DNA of 64,000 nt, from assembly GCA_964371355.1 (NCBI GenBank), contig CAYJMG010000008.1:1-64000 (forward strand), given 5' to 3'. This document shows, piece by piece, positions 1 to 7,748 of this stretch (position 1 is its first letter; every line of letters starts with the position of its first letter). The translations under genes and the position numbers were made by a program. Below the pieces are notes generated by a model that was not told the origin of the DNA, did not search any database, and saw only the letters and a program-made list of their open reading frames with translations. The stretch is from JACRBR01 sp964371355. GTDB taxonomy: Bacteria; Chloroflexota; Dehalococcoidia; DSTF01; JACRBR01.

Positions 1-15
1 GGTGAGGTCCCCGCC

Positions 16-50
16 CTGACACACTGACCCACTGAGACACTGACCCACTG
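16..50. repeat. degenerate short direct repeat (CTGACMCACTGA units)
   Basis: Units of about 10-11 bases built on ACTGACCCACTG are repeated head to tail with small changes. No reading frame is evident. Similar short-period repeats of other sequence lie in at least five other intergenic gaps of this window, so it may be one of a class of simple intergenic repeats. Confidence 0.5.
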
Positions 51-161
51 CCCCGCCCCCCCACCCCTGATACGCTTCCGCAACATTCCCGCCCCCGTTG
101 TTACGCCACCAGCACCCTCCTCGCCCTACCATCCACAACTACGGATCTGGGAGGCCACCCA

Positions 162-407
162 ATGTGGTACGACCGCGTTCCCGAGAACGTCATCAGCGCC
201 CTCCGCTACGTGCGCGACGAGGGCCCCGCCGAACTGGAGCTGTATGACCGCGACGATGTCCTCTACGTCATGCACTGCTGCGGCTTCGATGACGCCTGCG
301 ACTGGGTCCACCACCACGAAGACCTCTACTTCGAGGCCGTCCGCAACGTCACCCCCGGCGCGCCCCAATCCGGCCCGCGCCATCAATCAGCGAGCGTCCG
401 TGCATAG
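162..407 (+). CDS. small DUF5049-like protein
   Basis: An 81-residue acidic protein of unknown function. The pattern VPENVISALRYVRDEG near the N-terminus and GFDDACDWVHHHEDLYFEAV around residues 45-64 resembles the short DUF5049 family (VP-x2-VI-x2-I-x2-IRD-x-G, then a Gly-Phe/Tyr turn and a Tyr-rich end). This is a memory-based family match, not a search result. The start is supported by GGGAGG seven bases upstream of the ATG. The last 20 residues look like a non-conserved tail. No neighbour explains its role. Confidence 0.55.
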   Translation: MWYDRVPENVISALRYVRDEGPAELELYDRDDVLYVMHCCGFDDACDWVHHHEDLYFEAVRNVTPGAPQSGPRHQSASVRA

Positions 408-701
408 ATGAGCGGGGCGGCTCATGCCCTCAGCCGCCCCGCCCGTCTCACACGGTCACGATCGGAGGAAGAGGGGTGGCCACCCCGGCCACCCCTCACA
501 TCTCACTCACGAACTCGCAGAACATCCCGCAGACTGGCCCGAGAAGTCGCACCCGCAGATCTCGCAGACCTGCGGGAGAAGCCGCTGACGCAGATCCCCG
601 GCACTCGCGGGATCCAGTTCGTCCTTCGCGAACGTCACGTCCAGCAACGAAGAGGCGGCCCGCAGGCCGCCCTCGTTCCCCCATAACCTAAAACCTAAGA
701 C
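408..701. other. intergenic region without a convincing gene
   Basis: About 290 bases lie between the DUF5049-like gene and the convergent aldo/keto reductase. Short open frames here have no credible protein pattern. A perfect 14-base palindrome (GGGGTGGCCACCCC) sits at 473-486. A short repeat of ACCTAAA/ACCTAAG units occupies about 685-712 and runs into the end of the reductase gene. Confidence 0.6.
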
Positions 702-1715
702 CTAAAACCTGAACTGATGCGGCCCGAAATCAGCCTCATAAAACGGCGCCACACTCTCCCCGCGCCGGATCACCCGGTTCATCTGCCGCAGCTCGTCCTC
801 CTCGAACGTCACCTCCACCGCCTTCATGTTGTCCTCGAACTGCTCCATCGTCCGCGGCCCGATGATCGGTGCCGTCACCCCCGGCTGCCTCATCACCCAC
901 CCCAGCGCCAACTGCGACAGCGTGATCCCCTTCGACGCCGCGATCGGCTCCAGCCCCTCGATCACGTCGTAGATCCGGTCGTTCAGCCGCCGACGGTAGA
1001 TCGGGTTCGACTGGTCCGCGAACCGCGCACCCTCCGGCGGCTCCTCCCCACGCTTGTACTTCCCCGTCAACAGCCCGCCCGCCAGCGGCGACCACGGGAT
1101 CACCGCCATCCCGTACGTCTGCGCCATCGGCAACAGCTCCCGCTCGATCCGGCGGTCCAGCAAGTTGTACGGCGGCTGCTCGCAGATGAACCGGTGCGTC
1201 CCCAGCTCCTTCGCGATGTAGAAGCTCTCCACAAGCTGCCACGCCCCGAACGTGCTGCTCCCGATGTACCGCACCTTCCCCGACCGGATCAGGTCGTCCA
1301 GCGCCCGCAGCGTCTCGTCGATAGGTATGTCGCTCTGCGGCCGGTGGATCTGGTACAGGTCGATCCACTCCGTCCCCAGCCGCTTAAGCGAAGCCTCGCA
1401 CTGCTGGATGATGTGCCTGCGCGAGTTCCCCTGCATGTTCGGGTCCTCGCTGTCCATCACGCCGTGCACCTTCGTCGCCAGCACGATGTGATTCCGCCGC
1501 CCGTTCCGCTTCAGCGCCTCCCCGCACACCTCCTCGCTCTTCCCCAGCGAATACACATTCGCCGTGTCCAGGAAGTTGATGCCCGAATCGAACGCCTTGT
1601 CGATGATCCCGCACGAATCATCCAGCCCCGTCTTCCCGCCGAACATCATCGCCCCCAGGCAAACGCTCGAGACCTTAACCCCCGTCCTCCCCAACGCCCG
1701 CATCTCAACACCCAT
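702..1715 (-). CDS. aldo/keto reductase
   Basis: A 337-residue cytosolic NADPH-dependent oxidoreductase of the aldo/keto reductase superfamily, YajO/IolS-like branch. The catalytic tetrad is visible: Asp50 (FLDTANVY), Tyr55, Lys82 (ATKVHG) and His124 (YQIHRP). The family motifs KVRYIGSST and the C-terminal IIGPRTMEQFEDN cofactor-binding region are also present. The frame is open 41 codons further upstream, but the ATG at 1715 begins the conserved MRALGRTGVKVS strand and has AAAGGA upstream, so it is preferred. The substrate cannot be told from sequence. It stands alone, convergent with the gene before it. Confidence 0.9.
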   Translation of the reverse strand: MGVEMRALGRTGVKVSSVCLGAMMFGGKTGLDDSCGIIDKAFDSGINFLDTANVYSLGKSEEVCGEALKRNGRRNHIVLATKVHGVMDSEDPNMQGNSRRHIIQQCEASLKRLGTEWIDLYQIHRPQSDIPIDETLRALDDLIRSGKVRYIGSSTFGAWQLVESFYIAKELGTHRFICEQPPYNLLDRRIERELLPMAQTYGMAVIPWSPLAGGLLTGKYKRGEEPPEGARFADQSNPIYRRRLNDRIYDVIEGLEPIAASKGITLSQLALGWVMRQPGVTAPIIGPRTMEQFEDNMKAVEVTFEEDELRQMNRVIRRGESVAPFYEADFGPHQFRF

Positions 1716-1889
1716 CGCTCCATTCCTTTCCAGCAGGCCGCTCCGCCCGCCCTCAATACGAGAACATCCATCATGGCCCGAACGGTGCGAACGGGCAACG
1801 TCGCTATCGTTTGAATTGCTGCCCTGGAGCATCGGCAACCCTCACCCGTAGAGACATTCGGGTGCTGTATGGCACAATGACGCTCCGTC

Positions 1890-2723
1890 ATGAAGAAGAA
1901 GGCCAAGATCCGAGCACTTCGGGGCGACCATTTCGTCATCGCGCTCTCAGCTGGCGGAGACCTCTACAAGCTCTTTAGGATCCTGTTTACACAGGATGGG
2001 TCGATTGCCGTCACATTCCCCGACATGCCGAAGGTTCCCGGCATCGTATCCCTGTGCACGTTTCCCGCGAATGCGATCGGGCCCATCAACATCAGCTTGG
2101 AGGAGAACGGCGCTGTGACGTCGCACATGGTGAAATACAGCCATCACTGGAGCGGTGTGGCTCACTTCTCACAGACCGGGAAGGTTCTTACGAAGATCCG
2201 CAACCATGCTCGCCCACTGACCTCGTACGCGGGCAATATCTTCAATGTTCGAGTCCAAGGTATAGAAGAACTCGCTAGGACACCGGTACGAGAGGAAGAC
2301 GCTTGGACCCCGAAGGAAGAGTATTTGCGTCGGCGGGTGATACCCATGTCTTGGCGAGACAAGACGCCGGTGGCATTGAAGGTTGTGGCCAACTGCTACT
2401 GCAAACCCAGGTTTAGAGAAAGGTTCATTGGCAATGAAGTTGGTCCGGTAACGAGTATCAAGGACATTACGACAGGCCGCGTCCAGACTGGTTGGGTACT
2501 CTCCGCAAAGCTTAGCAGCAAAGCGGCCAGCACCTTCATCGTCCTCACCGCAGAGGCAATCCCTCCCATCACGGACCAACCCGGTGCACATGTGAGTTTC
2601 GTGGGAGGGTTTGACGACGCGACACGGGACATGTCGAAGGACAGCCACTTCCTGGCTCTGAATTACCCAGCCTCCGAGCCGGAAAAGCTCCTTGACTCTA
2701 TCGGCACGATCGATTTGATTTGA
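1890..2723 (+). CDS. hypothetical protein, 277 residues
   Basis: I do not recognise this protein. It starts MKKKAKIRALRG, lacks a signal peptide or clear membrane segment, and has a mixed alpha/beta composition with many beta-prone stretches (for example GSIAVTFPDMP near residue 37). Its codons are visibly less G/C-ended than those of its neighbours, which hints at acquisition from elsewhere. It diverges from the aldo/keto reductase and is followed 36 bases later by a HicB-like gene. Function unknown. Confidence 0.6.
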   Translation: MKKKAKIRALRGDHFVIALSAGGDLYKLFRILFTQDGSIAVTFPDMPKVPGIVSLCTFPANAIGPINISLEENGAVTSHMVKYSHHWSGVAHFSQTGKVLTKIRNHARPLTSYAGNIFNVRVQGIEELARTPVREEDAWTPKEEYLRRRVIPMSWRDKTPVALKVVANCYCKPRFRERFIGNEVGPVTSIKDITTGRVQTGWVLSAKLSSKAASTFIVLTAEAIPPITDQPGAHVSFVGGFDDATRDMSKDSHFLALNYPASEPEKLLDSIGTIDLI

Positions 2724-2759
2724 CGTTGCTGCACAAGAAGCTGTCAATGTGAGCCCAGC

Positions 2760-2981
2760 GTGAAGGACTACCACATCAACGTCTTCTACAGCGACGACGA
2801 CCGGGGCTACATCGCCGACATCCCCGACCTCCGCTACTGCTCCGCCTTCGGCCGCACCCCCGACCAGGCCGTCCGCGAAGTCCTCATCGCAAAGAAGGCC
2901 TGGCTCGCCACCGCGAAGGCCGCCGGCAAGCGCATCCCCAAACCCCGCTACCACCCCGCCATCTACCAGACCACTTCCTGA
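2760..2981 (+). CDS. HicB-like antitoxin domain protein, orphan
   Basis: A 73-residue protein with the partial RNase H-like fold of HicB antitoxins: the strand pattern YHINVFYSDDDRGYIADIPDL, the central DQAVREVLIAKKAWLATAKAAG helix, and a short C-terminal IPKPRY segment. HicB normally neutralises the HicA mRNA interferase, but no HicA-like frame lies on either side. The C-terminal DNA-binding domain found in long HicBs is also absent. The start is GTG at 2760. It is likely a stand-alone HicB-family protein. It ends before a strong hairpin shared with the convergent TPR gene. Confidence 0.75.
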   Translation: MKDYHINVFYSDDDRGYIADIPDLRYCSAFGRTPDQAVREVLIAKKAWLATAKAAGKRIPKPRYHPAIYQTTS

Positions 2982-3007
2982 TTCCCGTCCTGCCGCGGGA
3001 CGAAGCA

Positions 3008-3033
3008 CAGATGTCCGCAACGCCGGACATCTG
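3008..3033. terminator. bidirectional hairpin between convergent genes
   Basis: A perfect 10-bp stem, CAGATGTCCG pairing with CGGACATCTG around a 6-base loop, lies between the convergent HicB-like and TPR genes. There is no clear T tract. Its core is TGTCC-N8-GGACA, the same layout as the palindromes upstream of hipB. Confidence 0.5.
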
Positions 3034-3045
3034 CTCGAGCTGACG

Positions 3046-4392
3046 CTACCGCCCCGCCACGGCCGCCACGACGTCCTCAAACGCCGCACGCGCGATTGGC
3101 GCCTCGTGCACCGAGAACGCCGGGTTCTGGTCCTGCACCGCCCTCAGGTATTCCTGCGCCCGGCCCAGGTCGCCCCTCGCCCGGAAGATCATGCCGGCGT
3201 GATACAGCACCGCCGTCTCGCGCGTGCCGGTGGCGAGCGCATGCTCGATGGCCGTCGCTGCGGCGTCGAAATCGCCGGCCTTGTACTGCGCCCACGCCAG
3301 CACGTCCGCCGCCTGCAGGCTCGGCTGCTCGGCGAACGCCGCCTTCGCCCGCTCCACCGTAGCCGCGATCTCGCGGTCGTGGTCGGCATTGAAGAGGCCG
3401 ATCTGCAGGTCCAGGTTCACACCGTTCGCCGTGTAGAGCTGCTCGATCGCGGCTACGAGCGCGTACTGGTCGTCGGCTTTCGCGCCGTCGCCCTGCGCCG
3501 CGTACACATCGCCCAGCGCGATCACGTACTCCGGGACGGGGATCTTCGCGATCGCCCGCTCGTAGTATTCCGCCGCCCCCGCGAGATCCCCTCGCGCGGC
3601 CGAAACACGTCCCAGTCCGCCGATCGCGTGGACGTAGCCCGGGAACGTGTCCAGCGAGACCTGGTACCGCTCGCCCGCGTCGTCGATGCGCCCCAGCATG
3701 AAGTACAGGTTCGCGAGCTGCGCGTTCGCCCACGCCGCGTGCTCGGGCACCCCATCACCCTCCGCGCGCGAGATCGCCGATTGCCAGCTCCGCTCGGCCT
3801 CGTCCGTCATGCCCCGCAACTGGAACAACAGCGCTCGGCGTCCAAACGCTGGTAGGTCGGGCTCCAGGTTGATCATCTTCTCGTACGCAACGTCCGCCTC
3901 GTCGTAGCGTCCCAGCCCCATGTACGCGTCGCCCAGCACGCCGTATCCGTAGGCCTCGTTCGGCTTCAGCGCGATCGCCGTCTGCGCCAGGTCCAGCGCC
4001 TGTGCAAAGTCGTGCATCGTGGCGTTGACGCTCGCCAGCAGCACGACGCCGTCGTAGTTGCCCGTCGGCCGGATCTCCAGCGACGTCGTCAGCGACTCCT
4101 CCGCCCGCGCAAGGTCGGAGACGTCGCCCGTCTCCCGCGCCCGCTGCATGTACTCCATTGCGAGTCCGTTGAGGCTGAAGACGTCGAGCGGGTCGCCCGC
4201 CGACCGCTCGAGCAGGAAGTCGATGCGCGCCTGTTGCTCCGTCCGTGCCTCATCGATGGTCGCGCCCGAAGCGGCGGGGGACGCCGACGGCTCAGCCGCC
4301 GGCGTCCCCCCTCCACATGCGGCCGTGATGAGGAGAAGAGCGCCCGTCGCCAGCCCGATCAACATGCGTCGTGATGCGCGCGTGGGACTCAT
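3046..4392 (-). CDS. TPR-repeat lipoprotein
   Basis: A 448-residue secreted lipoprotein. The signal sequence has a hydrophobic core LIGLATGALLLI and a lipobox ending in Cys26, followed by a low-complexity Ala/Ser/Pro linker. The rest is a chain of tetratricopeptide repeats, for example around EAYGYGVLGDAYMGLGRYDE and HAAWANAQLANLYFMLGRID. Such proteins usually scaffold protein-protein contacts at the outer face of the membrane. The ATG at 4392 is chosen over the GTG at 4401 because GGAGGAGT lies at proper spacing. It follows the DUF4331 gene by 33 bases on the same strand, so the two probably form an operon and may act together. Confidence 0.85.
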   Translation of the reverse strand: MSPTRASRRMLIGLATGALLLITAACGGGTPAAEPSASPAASGATIDEARTEQQARIDFLLERSAGDPLDVFSLNGLAMEYMQRARETGDVSDLARAEESLTTSLEIRPTGNYDGVVLLASVNATMHDFAQALDLAQTAIALKPNEAYGYGVLGDAYMGLGRYDEADVAYEKMINLEPDLPAFGRRALLFQLRGMTDEAERSWQSAISRAEGDGVPEHAAWANAQLANLYFMLGRIDDAGERYQVSLDTFPGYVHAIGGLGRVSAARGDLAGAAEYYERAIAKIPVPEYVIALGDVYAAQGDGAKADDQYALVAAIEQLYTANGVNLDLQIGLFNADHDREIAATVERAKAAFAEQPSLQAADVLAWAQYKAGDFDAAATAIEHALATGTRETAVLYHAGMIFRARGDLGRAQEYLRAVQDQNPAFSVHEAPIARAAFEDVVAAVAGR

Positions 4393-4425
4393 GACGGGCA
4401 CTCCTCCTCCTCGTCGTCGCAGCCG

Positions 4426-5658
4426 CTATGAGTTGCCCCGCGAGCGGACGACCAGCGCACCACCGCCCACGACCATCGCGGCGGCGATGACAGCGGCGAT
4501 CAGCCAGATGTTCGCGTTCACGTCCGTGTCCGGACCGTCGCCCGTGCCCGTGTTCGGCACGGTGATGCCGGTCGGCGGCGTCGATGCCGGTGCAGGCGCG
4601 GCCGCGGCCTTCGTCGGCGCCGCGATCGGCGTCGGCGCCGGATTCGTGTTCGGCCGCCCCACGTACGGGAACCCGGCCAGGAACGTACTGTCGTTCGACA
4701 CGTTGTCCGAAGCGGCGCTGTTGCCCGTGACGAGCTGCAGCTCGCCGTCGATCACGTCGTCCGTCAGCGCGCGGCCGTTCAGGAAGTTCATCGGCTTGCT
4801 CGTGTCGAACGTCAGGATGTCCGGAAGCAGCGCGTCAGCCAGCGCCGGGTCCGACCCCAGGCTGTTCAGTGTCGCGACGACCGTGCTCTTCCACGTCGCC
4901 ACGTCGTCCGCGGGCTTCGTGTTGTTGAACGCGTCCTTGCTCGCCTCCGGGATGAACACGGTGTTGATCGCCGGCCGGCCCATCCGGTCGATGACCGCGC
5001 CGTCCCTGCTCGTGATCCCCCACACGCCCGCCGTCGTCGCGCTGCCCTCCAGGAAGTCGTCCGAAGGCACCTCGATGACGATCGCCAGCACGTTCAGCCC
5101 CTTGAAGAAGTCGTTCCCCGGGTTGCGGAACGCCAGGCCTGCCTTGAACGCGTTCAGGTCGAAGAAGAACGGATCGTCACGCAGCCCCGCGAACAGCTTG
5201 ACGCCGTTGTCCTCGTTGACGATCGGCGAGTCCGTACCCGGCGTCGTCTCGCCGGTGACCACGGTGTCGCCGCCCGCGCTCAGCGAGTCGGCCGCCGCGC
5301 CCGTCGCCCGCTGCAACGTCACGTCCTGCTTGTTGCTGGAGTCCTTCGCGCCGAACGTCACGTTGTAGGTGACGTCCGGGACGGCGTCACCGTCGTTGTC
5401 GATCCGGAACTGGTAGTTGCTGTCCGCGCCGAACGTCGGCGTCGCGCCCGGCATCGCCAGACCCGCCACCGTCATCACGAACACCGTGTTGCCGCTGTCG
5501 CCCTCGAACGCGTAGATGTCGGCGATGTCCTCCGCGTTGTTGTTCTTCGTCAACGGCGCGTCGCCGTGGTCGGCCGCCGACCCCGACCCAGACCCGATGA
5601 TCGCTGCCGCACCCAGCGCGACAGCTGCTCCCGCCAGCAGTAGTAGTCTCGTTCTCAC
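4426..5658 (-). CDS. DUF4331 surface-anchored protein
   Basis: A 410-residue exported protein of the DUF4331 family, shown by DHGDAPLTKNNNAEDIADIYAF-type spacing just after the signal peptide, by the Asn/Asp-rich strands NYQFRIDNDGD, and by the later DPFFFDLNAFKAGL segment. The signal peptide RTRLLLLAGAAVALGAAA precedes it. The C-terminus has a Pro/Ala/Thr-rich linker and one membrane helix (IWLIAAVIAAAMVVGG) followed by Arg, which suggests cell-surface anchoring. The GTG start at 5658 has GATGGAGGAACA directly upstream; the open frame further upstream lacks such support. It is probably co-transcribed with the TPR lipoprotein. Confidence 0.88.
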   Translation of the reverse strand: MRTRLLLLAGAAVALGAAAIIGSGSGSAADHGDAPLTKNNNAEDIADIYAFEGDSGNTVFVMTVAGLAMPGATPTFGADSNYQFRIDNDGDAVPDVTYNVTFGAKDSSNKQDVTLQRATGAAADSLSAGGDTVVTGETTPGTDSPIVNEDNGVKLFAGLRDDPFFFDLNAFKAGLAFRNPGNDFFKGLNVLAIVIEVPSDDFLEGSATTAGVWGITSRDGAVIDRMGRPAINTVFIPEASKDAFNNTKPADDVATWKSTVVATLNSLGSDPALADALLPDILTFDTSKPMNFLNGRALTDDVIDGELQLVTGNSAASDNVSNDSTFLAGFPYVGRPNTNPAPTPIAAPTKAAAAPAPASTPPTGITVPNTGTGDGPDTDVNANIWLIAAVIAAAMVVGGGALVVRSRGNS

Positions 5659-5947
5659 TGTTCCTCCATCATGCGTGCAGCGCGCCGTTCGTTTCCAGCG
5701 CGCGCCTGTACCAGCCCTCACCAACCAGCGCCGGCACCCGGAATGCCGGACGCATGCCGGGAAGGCGTGCGGATGCTGCTTCTTCGCACTCGGAGGATGT
5801 TTGGATCAGTACGCACCGGTCCCATGCGGACTCCGGCGATCGTCCCGCAAGGCCCGATGCTGCTTCAGACTCGCGCGGCCCTACTCGCCCCGGCTACCGC
5901 CCCATGACCGTGAGCAGCCCCAACGCGACATCCGCAAGCGGGCTGCC
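5659..5947. other. intergenic region, promoter side of the DUF4331 gene
   Basis: About 290 bases between the 3' end of hipA and the start of the DUF4331 gene, both on the minus strand. It should hold the promoter of the DUF4331-TPR operon. I see no credible gene, terminator with a T tract, or named regulatory site. Confidence 0.5.
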
Positions 5948-7198
5948 TCACCCCCCGCCCGAGCCCAGCGTCTTCAGCAGATGTTTGATCTGCTGACGCA
6001 CCAACCGCACCAGCTTCGCGGGCACCCCGTCCGTCTCCGCCGCCGCCTGCTCCACCGCTTCCGGCGCCCGCGCCAGCACGCCCGCGACAACCTCGCCCGC
6101 CAGTTCGCGGTCCATTCCCCACCGCTCCGCCTCATTCAAGATGCGGTCGCTCGTGACGCCCTCTATTTTCTGCACCGAGTCGATGTACATCGACAGGTGC
6201 GTGGAAAGCTCCGGGTAGATCACCGTCGAAAGCAGGTCATAGAGCGGCGCTAGTCGTAGCGCGCCGCCGCGGTCATGTACCAGCGAATAGTTCTTGCCGT
6301 GCGCATCGCAGTTCCCGATCAGCACGTTGACCAGCGCCGCTCTTAATAACTTCTCCAGCGAGTCGGGGTCGGCGGCGGCCTCCAGGATGCGCGCCACCCT
6401 CCGGAACGACGGTCCTCCACTCGCCTCGTACTTGTGGCCCGGAAGCACGCCCAGCGCCTGGCAGAAGTCCTCCTGGTGAATCCGCGCTACCCCGCCGTCA
6501 GGGCGCAAGACGCGGTCATAGCGCTCAACCACCAGCACCTTTGTGGTCCCGAGCGCTTCGATGCCCACCCGCGCCGTGCTCAGCCCAAGGTGGCCGGCCA
6601 GACTCATGCAAAACGCCTCGTTCTCGATCGTGTTTGGGTATATGCCTGTCGCTGGCTTCAAGATGTGCGTCGAAGCGGTGCTGCCCTTGGGCCGCGCCCA
6701 GGAACCATCCGCGAGCCTGGTCAGCACGAGCTTCTCCTGCACCCCGGCGAGTGATAGCCGCACTTCGTTGCCAATACCCAGCGGCGCTGTCTTCAGATTC
6801 AGGATCAGATCCTCGACCTCCGCCGTCTTGAGCCTCTCCACTCCCGCGACTGACGTCGCCGGAGGAGTGTCCTCCTCCGGCTGAATAACGAGCGCCCCGG
6901 CGCAGTCGCGTCCCAACGCGCTGATCAGACCGAACGTGTCGCTCGCCTCCACGCCGAACGATTCGGCGATTACTTGCCTGACATCACCCTCCGGCAGAAG
7001 GCCTTCAATGAACGGTGCGACCGTGCCGTGCGTGAACCGCACCTCCGAAACGGGGAGGCGCACCGATAGCAGCGGACTACCCGGCGGATACAATTGCAGC
7101 GCCTCCTCCGAGTAGCGCAGTCGGAGTCTTCCGCGTGTGTCACAGTCCAGCCTCGCCACCTGCCGGTCATCGATCCAGACAGCTAGTCCGCCGCTCAT
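5948..7198 (-). CDS. hipA: HipA serine/threonine kinase toxin
   Basis: A 416-residue HipA-family kinase. In known HipA proteins this enzyme phosphorylates glutamyl-tRNA synthetase and triggers persistence. Key elements are present: Ser149 in RLSLAGVQEK, matching the autophosphorylated Ser150 of E. coli HipA; Lys181 in HILKP; VVERYDR near 224-229; the catalytic Asp298 in NCDAHGKN; and the metal-binding Asp321 in LAPLYDLLS. The N-terminal subdomain (residues 1-110) is also intact. The enzyme therefore looks active. Its ATG overlaps the hipB stop codon by one base (TGATG), so the two are translationally coupled, antitoxin first. Confidence 0.95.
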   Translation of the reverse strand: MSGGLAVWIDDRQVARLDCDTRGRLRLRYSEEALQLYPPGSPLLSVRLPVSEVRFTHGTVAPFIEGLLPEGDVRQVIAESFGVEASDTFGLISALGRDCAGALVIQPEEDTPPATSVAGVERLKTAEVEDLILNLKTAPLGIGNEVRLSLAGVQEKLVLTRLADGSWARPKGSTASTHILKPATGIYPNTIENEAFCMSLAGHLGLSTARVGIEALGTTKVLVVERYDRVLRPDGGVARIHQEDFCQALGVLPGHKYEASGGPSFRRVARILEAAADPDSLEKLLRAALVNVLIGNCDAHGKNYSLVHDRGGALRLAPLYDLLSTVIYPELSTHLSMYIDSVQKIEGVTSDRILNEAERWGMDRELAGEVVAGVLARAPEAVEQAAAETDGVPAKLVRLVRQQIKHLLKTLGSGGG

Positions 7199-7434
7199 CA
7201 CCAGTCCGCCTTCTGCAGCGTCATTCGAACGCCAAGTCGTCTCAGCACACGAAATAGGCGGCGCGTCTGTTCGCTCTCTCGGCCCTGCTCGAGTTGCGAG
7301 AGATACGTGCGATTGAGCCCTGCCGCACGGGCGAGTTCTGCCTGCGTGAGTCCGGCCTGACGACGGAAATGGCGGATTGCTAGCCCCAGTGACTCGGACG
7401 TGTAGATGCGATAGGCGTTCCCTGAGTCGTTCAC
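7198..7434 (-). CDS. hipB: HipB antitoxin, XRE-family repressor
   Basis: A 78-residue helix-turn-helix protein. The HTH spans about residues 17-72 (LGLAIRHFRRQAGLTQAELARAAGLNR split across helices 1-3, then YLSQLEQGRE), with a hydrophobic C-terminus. It should bind HipA and repress its own operon. GTG at 7434 is preferred as start because AGGAGT sits seven bases upstream; the open frame further upstream crosses the promoter and operators. Three palindromes with the HipB-like TGTCC-N8-GGACA layout lie upstream. Confidence 0.9.
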   Translation of the reverse strand: MNDSGNAYRIYTSESLGLAIRHFRRQAGLTQAELARAAGLNRTYLSQLEQGRESEQTRRLFRVLRRLGVRMTLQKADW

Positions 7435-7452
7435 AGCATGACTCCTGGCAAA

Positions 7453-7470
7453 TGTCCGGTTTCGAGGACA
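7453..7470. promoter_or_regulatory. hipBA operator O1 (predicted)
   Basis: TGTCC, eight bases, GGACA: a perfect half-site palindrome 18 bases long, lying between the hipB start and the predicted -10 element and touching the latter. E. coli HipB operators are TATCC-N8-GGATA, so the spacing is the same and the arms are related. Confidence 0.65.
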
Positions 7471-7497
7471 TCTTACGCGGCCGAGCAGTTGGATCAA
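7470..7497 (-). promoter_or_regulatory. predicted hipBA promoter
   Basis: On the minus strand TTGATC (7497-7492) and TAAGAT (7475-7470) are separated by 16 bases, each matching the sigma-70-type consensus at four of six positions. Transcription would start inside operator O1, so HipB bound there would block it. Confidence 0.5.
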
Positions 7498-7516
7498 AAC
7501 CAGCAAAAACCCCCGA

Positions 7517-7534
7517 TGTCCGTTTTTCTGGACT
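7517..7534. promoter_or_regulatory. hipBA operator O2 (predicted)
   Basis: TGTCC, eight bases, GGACT: one mismatch from a perfect palindrome. It lies upstream of the predicted -35 element, centred 64 bp from O1. Confidence 0.6.
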
Positions 7535-7543
7535 GGGGCATAT

Positions 7544-7561
7544 TGCCCTTAAAACCGGACA
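7544..7561. promoter_or_regulatory. hipBA operator O3 (predicted)
   Basis: TGCCC, eight bases, GGACA: one mismatch, centred 27 bp from O2. Three sites with the same N8 spacing within 110 bp are unlikely by chance and fit cooperative HipB or HipBA binding. Confidence 0.55.
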
Positions 7562-7713
7562 TCCCTGACCCCGCCACACCTTGTGTTCGTCGATGCCATG
7601 ACCGGCGAAACCGGGCACCCGTACGTCAGTGCTGCACCAGGGCCGCGCCTGCCCGTACTCGCCATCAGCCATCAGCCACCCCGGCCCCCAGTCCACACCT
7701 CCGCGAGGAGCCC

Positions 7714-7746
7714 CTAACGACTAACGACTAACGACTAACCACTAAC
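7714..7746. repeat. short tandem repeat CTAACGA
   Basis: Four to five head-to-tail copies of the heptamer CTAACGA/CTAACCA sit immediately next to the arylsulfatase stop codon. The placement is like that of the ACCTAAA repeat beside the aldo/keto reductase stop. Confidence 0.6.
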
Positions 7747-7748
7747 AC

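Noticed and set aside
717..1814. 365-codon open frame antisense to the aldo/keto reductase
   Set aside because: It has the same composition artefact; the reductase has a complete catalytic tetrad.
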